Assembly: GCA_020849195.1 (NCBI GenBank)
Contig: JADLGT010000121.1
Location: forward strand, 1-12,231
Source: Bacteroidia bacterium
GTDB taxonomy: Bacteria; Bacteroidota; Bacteroidia; JABDFU01
Direction of reading: 5' to 3'
Length of the DNA stretch: 12,231 nucleotides
Shown: piece after piece, positions 7,008 to 12,231 of the stretch
How the letters are laid out: each line of letters starts with the position of its first letter
Numbering within the stretch: position 1 is the first letter of the stretch
Notes under the pieces: model-generated
Told to the model about the DNA's origin: nothing
The model's input: only the letters and a program-made list of their open reading frames with translations
Databases searched by the model: none
Translations under genes and position numbers: made by a program

Positions 7008-8846
7008 TTATTCTACTGTAACCGATTTGGCTAAGTTTCTCGGCTGGTCAACATTACAGCCACGCATTACAGCAATATGGTAGGATAATAATTGTAAAGG
7101 GATAACCGAAATAAGCTGTACGATAATTTCATCTACTTCAGGAATTTCGATGGTAAAGTCGGCTAACGATTTCACAATGGTATCGCCCTCGGTAACCACA
7201 GCAATTATTTTTCCTTTGCGCGCTTTCACTTCCTGAATATTACTCACCACCTTTTCATACGAAGCGCCTTTGGTAGCTATTACAACTACCGGCATTTCAT
7301 GGTCGATGAGGGCGATAGGACCATGCTTCATCTCTGCCGCAGGATAGCCTTCGGCGTGTATGTACGAAATTTCTTTTAGTTTCAATGCCCCTTCAAGTGC
7401 TACAGGAAAACTATAGCCTCTGCCGAGATACAAAAAATTTCGGGAGTTTTTGTAACTGTCGGCAATGTATTTTATCTGTTCATTTGTTTTTAACACCCGC
7501 TCAACTTTTTCGGGAACCAAATCCAATTCGCTTATGAGTTGATGAAAACGCGATTCGGGAACAACGCCCTTGCGGTGTGCAATTTGCAAAGCCATCAATG
7601 TAAGAACAGTTACCTGAGCTGTAAATGCTTTTGTAGATGCAACGCCAATCTCCGGACCGGCATGTGTATATGAACCCGCATGTGTTGTACGTGCAATGGT
7701 TGAGCCTACCACATTACAAACGCCTATAATGGTTGCTCCTTTTGATTTGGCCAATTCAATGGCAGCAAGTGTGTCGGCTGTTTCGCCCGATTGGGAAATA
7801 GCTATTACCACATCGTCTTCATAAATTATCGGGTTGCGGTAACGAAACTCGGATGCGTATTCTACTTCGACAGGAATACGTGCCAAATCTTCAAACAAAT
7901 ATTCGGCAACAAGCCCTGCATGCCACGATGTGCCGCAGGCAACAATTAGTATTCGCTTGGCATTTAAAAACTTCTGTTCGTACTCTACAATTCCTCCAAG
8001 ATTAATTATTCCTTTATCGGGCAGTAAACGTCCGCGCATACTGTCTTTAATTGAACGCGGCTGTTCGTATATTTCTTTCAGCATAAAATGATCGAACCCT
8101 CCTTTTTCAAGCGCCTCCAATTGAATCTGAAGTTCTTGAACATAAGGAGTAACCGCTTTATTACTGATGGTTTTAATTTTTAATTCGCCTTTGCGCGGAA
8201 TAAAAGCAATTTCACCGTCTTCGAGATACACTACGTTTTTGGTGTATTCAACAATTGGCGTAGCATCCGATGCCAAAAAAAACTCATCCTTCCCGATTCC
8301 AATAACAAGCGGACTTCCTTTTTTTGCAGCCAATAACTCATCCGGATTTGTTTTTGAAAGAACCACAATGGCATAGGCACCAACTACCTGATTTAAGGCG
8401 ACACGTACGGCATCGCCGAGTTTAAGGTTGTCCGACTGCTGAATGTCTTCAATAAGATGTATCAATACTTCGGTATCGGTTTCGCTCGTAAATGTATGTC
8501 CGCGTTTTTTGAGTTGTTCTTTTAATGGGGCATAGTTCTCAATAATTCCATTATGAATCATCACCATGTTTTTACTTTCGGAATAATGTGGATGCGCATT
8601 CACATCGTTCGGCTCTCCATGCGTTGCCCAACGGGTATGCCCTATTCCTATTGTGCCCGATTTACTTTTTCCTTCAGTAAATTTTTCTAAATTACTTACT
8701 TTGCCTTTGCATTTAAATACCTGCAAATTACCATTGAGCAAGGCAATGCCTGCACTGTCGTATCCGCGGTATTCCAATCGATGCAAGCCTTTAATTAATA
8801 TTGGATAGGCCTCTCTATGTCCGATATATGCAACAATGCCACACAT
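7008..8846 (-). CDS. glmS: Glutamine--fructose-6-phosphate aminotransferase (isomerizing)
   Basis: Makes glucosamine-6-phosphate from fructose-6-phosphate and glutamine, the committed step to UDP-GlcNAc for peptidoglycan and lipid A; cytosolic. The 612 residues match the family length (about 609). The N-terminal class II glutaminase domain begins MCGIVAYIG with catalytic Cys2 (after Met removal) and includes EYRGYDSAG, HTRWATHGEPNDVNAHPH, HNGIIENY and SETDTEVL. The two SIS isomerase domains follow, with CGTSWHAGL, SQSGETADTLAAI (S351-Q352-S353) and EGALKLKEISYIHAEGYPA. The canonical C-terminal tail DQPRNLAKSVTVE includes the active-site lysine. No residue looks missing. It lies 2 bp after the DUF4270 lipoprotein gene and is presumably co-transcribed and translationally coupled. 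No glmS ribozyme can fit in that gap. Confidence 0.98.
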   Translation of the reverse strand: MCGIVAYIGHREAYPILIKGLHRLEYRGYDSAGIALLNGNLQVFKCKGKVSNLEKFTEGKSKSGTIGIGHTRWATHGEPNDVNAHPHYSESKNMVMIHNGIIENYAPLKEQLKKRGHTFTSETDTEVLIHLIEDIQQSDNLKLGDAVRVALNQVVGAYAIVVLSKTNPDELLAAKKGSPLVIGIGKDEFFLASDATPIVEYTKNVVYLEDGEIAFIPRKGELKIKTISNKAVTPYVQELQIQLEALEKGGFDHFMLKEIYEQPRSIKDSMRGRLLPDKGIINLGGIVEYEQKFLNAKRILIVACGTSWHAGLVAEYLFEDLARIPVEVEYASEFRYRNPIIYEDDVVIAISQSGETADTLAAIELAKSKGATIIGVCNVVGSTIARTTHAGSYTHAGPEIGVASTKAFTAQVTVLTLMALQIAHRKGVVPESRFHQLISELDLVPEKVERVLKTNEQIKYIADSYKNSRNFLYLGRGYSFPVALEGALKLKEISYIHAEGYPAAEMKHGPIALIDHEMPVVVIATKGASYEKVVSNIQEVKARKGKIIAVVTEGDTIVKSLADFTIEIPEVDEIIVQLISVIPLQLLSYHIAVMRGCNVDQPRNLAKSVTVE

Positions 8847-8848
8847 GG

Positions 8849-10234
8849 TTAATACAATTTTGTATAGGTTAAACGAAACTTTATTTTATTCGATGCTTTT
8901 CCTGCTCCAAACAATACGGTACGTTGTGCGTTAACGGCGCCGCCCCCTGCCAGTAAATATAATCCATAATCTTTTCTTTTCCCATCAATTATTTGTTGAA
9001 TATGCCGCGTTATATTAAACCGGAATTGCTGCGTAGCTGAGGTGTAGGTTCCGCCATATAATGAAATGACCTCATAAAAATCAATTGGGAAATTAAATGC
9101 ACCTGTCGAATCAATGGCTACAAGATATAATTGTGGATGAACATCATAATTAGAAGTTATTGTTGAAGCATCTACATTTAAAAGAACTTCGGCTTTATTA
9201 ATTACAATAGGCCCCTCTTGCTTTGCCCAATTCATTAAGTAGGGTAAAACAAATTTAGTGCGCACCCCTGCTGCCGATTGTACATAAATATAATCTGTAT
9301 CGACTGAAGCAGAAGTAATGTACGGCAGAATAGATTTACTGTCGGTTGCTGTTGTAAAGTTGTGATAAAAATGGTTGAAGAATACTGTTGAACCATTTAT
9401 TTCAAAAGGATAAGTCAGTGTATCTCCCGCCACAGCGCTGCTGATGTTTCGTCTGTAATACAACATTAGCTTAGTATTTACGCCGTAAGGGTCGAAATAA
9501 TATATTGCGCCTTGACCGGCCGATTGAGTGGGATTAACAGACGCAACATATATCCCCTGAAAAAAATTATGTAAAGCAGTATTGTCAATGAGGTTAGCCG
9601 AACCCGATTGAGCAAGCAAATTAGCACCGAAAGAACTATCGAGCTTAATACGTAAATGGGGCGGATACACAATGCCTTTTAATACAACATTACTGTCGGG
9701 TTGTGCAATGAAAGTTTTAGTGCCAATTGGATTCAGGCTGTCGTAAGCAATTTTTCTATTCGAATAGTAATTACTATCTGAGCTGAGTGCTTGTGTAATT
9801 TTGTAAACTTTTACTGTTTGCGGATCGGACGAAACACCGTACAACTTTCTTAAATCGGTAACTGCAGGCATGTATTGTAATGTAAGTACAATCGAGTCAA
9901 GTACAAGTTCATTCGCAGGGCCAATTCCGCCGGTAAAATCGAGATTAGTAGAGTTATTATAAATATTTACCTGCGAATAAAACGAGCAGGCCGATGTTCC
10001 AAAAATGGGGTCAACATAACTGCCCAACATAAGTAGTGATGCTGCATTTGTTTTAATTGAATCATCGGGCTGCACATAACTTAATAAAGTTGTAGTGTCG
10101 GAAAAACCGGTAGATATTAAATCCGTTTTGGGTTGGGTATCAAGCCCAACCTGACCATCCTTTTTACACGATAAAAAAGATATGGCAATAAGTAAACCTG
10201 GCAGTATAAATTTTTTATACAAATGAGCTGACAT
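8849..10234 (-). CDS. DUF4270-type lipoprotein
   Basis: 461-residue exported lipoprotein of unknown function. The N-terminus MSAHLYKKFILPGLLIAIS is a lysine-containing hydrophobic signal followed by the lipobox FLSC, so Cys23 is the likely acylated first residue of the mature protein (CKKDGQVGLD). The early mature region has the pattern I recall for DUF4270: a P-x-x-D-L-I motif, DTTTLLSYVQPDDS, then LGSYVDPIFGTSACSFYSQV, followed by beta-rich sequence with ELVLDSIVLTLQY and a C-terminus rich in alternating hydrophobics (KIKFRLTYTKLY). Such proteins are found in Bacteroidota and are often next to a glycogen/starch-synthase-like gene and glmS, as here. It is probably anchored in the outer membrane; which side it faces cannot be told. 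First gene of a two-gene operon with glmS (2-bp spacer), with its own candidate promoter. The family assignment is from memory of the motif pattern. Confidence 0.8.
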   Translation of the reverse strand: MSAHLYKKFILPGLLIAISFLSCKKDGQVGLDTQPKTDLISTGFSDTTTLLSYVQPDDSIKTNAASLLMLGSYVDPIFGTSACSFYSQVNIYNNSTNLDFTGGIGPANELVLDSIVLTLQYMPAVTDLRKLYGVSSDPQTVKVYKITQALSSDSNYYSNRKIAYDSLNPIGTKTFIAQPDSNVVLKGIVYPPHLRIKLDSSFGANLLAQSGSANLIDNTALHNFFQGIYVASVNPTQSAGQGAIYYFDPYGVNTKLMLYYRRNISSAVAGDTLTYPFEINGSTVFFNHFYHNFTTATDSKSILPYITSASVDTDYIYVQSAAGVRTKFVLPYLMNWAKQEGPIVINKAEVLLNVDASTITSNYDVHPQLYLVAIDSTGAFNFPIDFYEVISLYGGTYTSATQQFRFNITRHIQQIIDGKRKDYGLYLLAGGGAVNAQRTVLFGAGKASNKIKFRLTYTKLY

Positions 10235-10266
10235 TGCCTGTTAAATTATAAAATAGGAGGCGGACA

Positions 10267-10274
10267 CAAAAGTA
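10267..10274 (-). promoter_or_regulatory. Promoter -7 element for the DUF4270-glmS operon
   Basis: The minus strand reads TACTTTTG, a full match to TAnnTTTG, 32 bp before the DUF4270 start codon. A TTA about 18 bp upstream is the closest thing to a -33 TTG. Together with the terminator-like inverted repeat further upstream (10324-10345), this suggests DUF4270-glmS is a separate transcription unit from the GT5-like gene. Confidence 0.5.
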
Positions 10275-10323
10275 ATCATTAATGTTGGGCTAAGCTCCCG
10301 CATTATACTAAATACCAAAACAA

Positions 10324-10345
10324 ATGTCCCGCCTCGGCGGGACAT
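10324..10345 (-). terminator. GC-rich perfect inverted repeat, probable terminator of the GT5-like gene
   Basis: ATGTCCCGCC (10324-10333) and GGCGGGACAT (10336-10345) are exact reverse complements separated by TC. In practice this is a 9-bp stem with a 4-nt loop. On the minus strand the stem is followed by TTTGTTTTGG, a broken T-run, so it can terminate transcription coming from the GT5-like gene, whose stop lies 30 bp upstream. On the plus strand the downstream sequence is GAATATTC, with a T-rich GCTTTTTTTG further on, so two-way activity is less clear. Its GC content is far above that of the surrounding DNA. Confidence 0.6.
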
Positions 10346-10375
10346 GAATATTCTTTATTTGCTTTTTTTGCCCCT

Positions 10376-11200
10376 TCAAGCCATTGCAAACTCTTCTTCT
10401 AACACCTGCTCATAAAAGTCATTATACGCATCAATATAACTTTCCGGCGATTGGTAGTCCAACACAGGCTTATCCGACTTTTTAATGTACTTCTCAACAT
10501 CGGCAGAAATTTTTGGGCTTGCTTTGATAATTGCATCCGAATATTGGATAGCTAGCTTACTAACATTAGCAAACGAAGGTGCTTTAGCTACATCTAAATC
10601 TCCTTTGCCTATTCCATCATGCACAACTTTTTTGGTAAAATCCTTGTGGAGAGAACCGGAAAACTCTTCGTCATAGACTGAATAAACCACCTTTGTGTTT
10701 TCAAACATAGGATCTTCGGCATAAGATTTTTTAAGATACACAGGGAGCAGACTTGTCATCCATCCATGACAATGAACAATATCGGGCGACCATCCTAATT
10801 TTTTAATTGTTTCAATTACGCCACGGCAGAAAAAGATAGCGCGCTCGTCGTTATCTTCAAAGAGTTGTCCCTTTTTATCGTGCAAAATGGCCTTACGCTG
10901 AAAATAATCTTCATTATCAATAAAATACACCTGCATACGTGCAGCTTGTATGGATGCTACTTTTATAATAAGTGGATGATCGGTATCATTAATAATAAGG
11001 TTCATGCCCGACAGGCGGATCACTTCATGCAACTGATTTCTGCGTTCATTTATCAATCCATAACGTGGCATAAACGTACGGATTTCCTTACCGCGCTCTT
11101 GGATGCCTTGAGGCAACTGGCGGGCAAGGGTTCCCATCGGCGTTGATTCTAAATAAGGAGTGATTTCCTGCGATACAAATAAGATTCTAGCTTTTTTCAT
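10376..11200 (-). CDS. Glycogen/starch synthase-like protein, GT5 N-terminal domain only; probably not catalytic
   Basis: 274-residue protein resembling only the N-terminal Rossmann half of GT5 glycogen/starch synthases (full enzymes are about 480 residues). ARILFVSQEITPYLES at the start aligns with the GlgA opening, RTFMPRYGLI with its LPxF/Y region, and SPDIVHCHGWMTSLLPVYL (H143, H145, W147) with the family's V-H-x-H-D-W motif, where D is G here. The ADP-glucose-contacting KTGG motif is absent: aligning without gaps to E. coli GlgA puts E18 where Lys15 should be, and STPM in place of TGGL. There is no C-terminal GT-B domain, which normally holds most sugar-nucleotide contacts, and the gene ends in a clean TGA before a terminator, so it is not an obvious recent truncation. 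Databases often label such proteins glycogen synthase. A binding or regulatory role is inferred. It is divergent from panC and upstream of DUF4270-glmS. Confidence 0.85.
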   Translation of the reverse strand: MKKARILFVSQEITPYLESTPMGTLARQLPQGIQERGKEIRTFMPRYGLINERRNQLHEVIRLSGMNLIINDTDHPLIIKVASIQAARMQVYFIDNEDYFQRKAILHDKKGQLFEDNDERAIFFCRGVIETIKKLGWSPDIVHCHGWMTSLLPVYLKKSYAEDPMFENTKVVYSVYDEEFSGSLHKDFTKKVVHDGIGKGDLDVAKAPSFANVSKLAIQYSDAIIKASPKISADVEKYIKKSDKPVLDYQSPESYIDAYNDFYEQVLEEEFAMA

Positions 11201-11521
11201 GGGTTTGTTTTTTTACGATTTTACGGTATTTACTTGTAGTAAAGTAGGTTGGTACAAAAGAGTAACAAAGATACTAAATATTAACAAGATTATCAACATT
11301 TGCCTAATGTTTAAGGCACTCTATCTATGCAAAACAGTATTTGGTCAATTTTTTATCCTTATGTCGCTGGTTTTTAATTTACTATGAAACGAGTTTAGGA
11401 TCTACAAATTGCCTAGCGCGATAAATATTAACACCCATTTTACTAATAACTATCAAAAGCAAACTATTTCAGCCCTTGTTTTATAGCTAATTTAGCCGTT
11501 TTTACACTATTAATTTAATCC
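11201..11521. other. Divergent intergenic region between the GT5-like gene and panC
   Basis: 321 bp without a credible gene. It is strongly AT-rich. The GT5-side third contains a consensus promoter (see 11266-11296). On the panC side I found no TTG/TAnnTTTG pair with correct spacing; TAATTTAG at 11488-11495 is the nearest -7-like octamer but lacks a properly spaced TTG. The short open stretch on the plus strand at about 11160-11387 begins inside the GT5-like gene and looks non-coding. No strong inverted repeat was seen. Confidence 0.6.
11266..11296 (-). promoter_or_regulatory. Promoter of the GT5-like gene
   Basis: On the minus strand TTG (11294-11296) is followed after 20 bp by TATCTTTG (11266-11273), an exact match to the Bacteroidota vegetative promoter in both boxes and in spacing. 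The transcript would start near 11259, giving a leader of about 58 nt before the ATG at 11200. Confidence 0.7.
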
Positions 11522-12231
11522 ATGTTTGTTTTCGATAATATAACTGATCTCAAAAAACAATTAACAGCTAATCGGGAAGAGGGACTTAGCATTGGTTTTG
11601 TTCCAACTATGGGGGCATTACACAAGGGTCATAGTTCTCTTATTGAACAATCATTAAAGGAAAATGACATTACAGTTTGCAGCATATTCGTAAACCCTAC
11701 ACAGTTTAACGATAAGACCGACTTAAAAACATACCCGCGTACATTAGAAGCCGATAAAAAATTACTAGAAAATACGGGCTGTACTATTTTGTTTGTGCCA
11801 TCGCAAGTCGAAATTTACCCGGATGCGCTTGATGGGAATACGCATACACAATCTGCAATGAGAAATACAGATATGCACATTCGTTACAAGCAAGTAAAAC
11901 TTGGCAAGCTCGACAAGGTTATGGAGGGCGCAAGCCGACACGGACATTTTGATGGGGTGATGCAGGTCGTGTGTCGCTTGTTCGATATTGTTGAACCCGA
12001 TAGGGCGTATTTCGGACAAAAAGACTTTCAGCAACAAGTAATAATAAAAGAAATGGTGCGCCAACTTAATTATAGCATCCAAATAATAAGCTGCCCAATA
12101 GTTCGTGAAGCCGATGGGTTGGCGATGAGTTCGCGCAATATGCGCCTCTCTGACGCCGAACGGGTTGCTGCCTTAATTATTCCGAAAACATTATTTATGG
12201 TTAAAAGCCTAAGTCATAAATTATCAGTTGA
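11522..12231 (+). CDS. panC: Pantothenate synthetase (partial, C-terminus beyond the window)
   Basis: ATP-dependent ligation of pantoate and beta-alanine to pantothenate (vitamin B5, coenzyme A precursor); cytosolic. 236 codons are present and in frame to the right edge; the family is about 280 residues, so roughly 45 are missing. Hallmarks: FVPTMGALHKGH (26-37) with the HxGH nucleotidyl-transferase motif H34-K-G-H37, FVNPTQFN, AYFGQKDFQQQ (GQKD from 165), and READGLAMSSRN with the KMSKS-like loop at M202-SSRN. The usual RPGHF is RHGHF here. The stretch between YP (99-100) and MEG (134-136) is about 33 residues, which looks 15-20 longer than I expect; it is rich in polar residues (DGNTHTQSAMRNTDMH). 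The start is ATG at 11522, without a Shine-Dalgarno sequence. It is divergent from the GT5-like gene. Confidence 0.95.
   Translation, partial: MFVFDNITDLKKQLTANREEGLSIGFVPTMGALHKGHSSLIEQSLKENDITVCSIFVNPTQFNDKTDLKTYPRTLEADKKLLENTGCTILFVPSQVEIYPDALDGNTHTQSAMRNTDMHIRYKQVKLGKLDKVMEGASRHGHFDGVMQVVCRLFDIVEPDRAYFGQKDFQQQVIIKEMVRQLNYSIQIISCPIVREADGLAMSSRNMRLSDAERVAALIIPKTLFMVKSLSHKLSV

Noticed and set aside
8844..8900. A glmS ribozyme upstream of glmS
   Set aside because: The upstream gene ends 2 bp before glmS, leaving no leader; this ribozyme class is known mainly from Firmicutes.
10256..10260. GGAGG on the plus strand resembling a Shine-Dalgarno sequence
   Set aside because: It lies on the strand opposite to the gene it is near and precedes no plus-strand start; Bacteroidota rarely use Shine-Dalgarno sequences.
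11160..11387. 75-codon open frame on the plus strand in the divergent spacer
   Set aside because: It starts inside the GT5-like gene, covers that gene's promoter on the other strand, and its translation is low-complexity and hydrophobic, as expected from AT-rich DNA.
11765..12082. 105-codon open frame on the minus strand
   Set aside because: It lies entirely opposite panC and has no family features.

Overview
The window looks like a chromosomal segment of a low-GC member of the Bacteroidota. Several signs agree: a DUF4270-type lipoprotein, a compact rpsF-rpsR-rplI operon, starts without Shine-Dalgarno sequences (A-rich leaders instead), and several upstream elements that fit the Bacteroidota promoter TTG-N(17-23)-TAnnTTTG. 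No phage, IS, CRISPR, tRNA or rRNA genes were seen. The content is mostly housekeeping, and I do not see a clear new multi-gene system.

Layout, left to right. Bases 1-571 (minus) hold the N-terminal third of a YifB/ComM Mg-chelatase-like ATPase, cut by the window edge. A divergent 146-bp spacer separates it from maeB (718-2988, plus), a malic enzyme with a C-terminal phosphotransacetylase-like domain. maeB converges on a bacterial ferritin (2991-3506, minus) with only 2 bp between the stop codons. After a 286-bp spacer with outward promoters comes the ribosomal operon rpsF-rpsR-rplI (3793-5019, plus). It has stem-loops in both intergenic gaps and a strong intrinsic terminator at its end. A ClC-family chloride channel/transporter with two CBS domains (5223-6998, plus) has its own near-consensus promoter and converges on glmS with a 9-bp gap.

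The right part reads leftward. A short GT5 (glycogen/starch synthase N-terminal) protein (10376-11200) is followed by a GC-rich perfect inverted repeat that can act as its terminator. Next come the DUF4270 lipoprotein (8849-10234) and glmS (7008-8846), which form a tight operon with a 2-bp spacer and their own promoter. Divergent from the GT5 protein is panC (11522 to the window end, plus, partial). From memory, the GT5-like / DUF4270 / glmS / panC neighbourhood recurs in Bacteroidota.

The points most worth a second look are: the GT5 protein, which has only the N-terminal domain and has lost the KTGG substrate motif, so it is probably not a glycogen synthase; the bulged hairpin between rpsF and rpsR; the ClC protein, which keeps the gating glutamate but has valine where proton-coupled ClCs often carry the internal glutamate; and the GC-rich palindrome, which may be a dispersed repeat.
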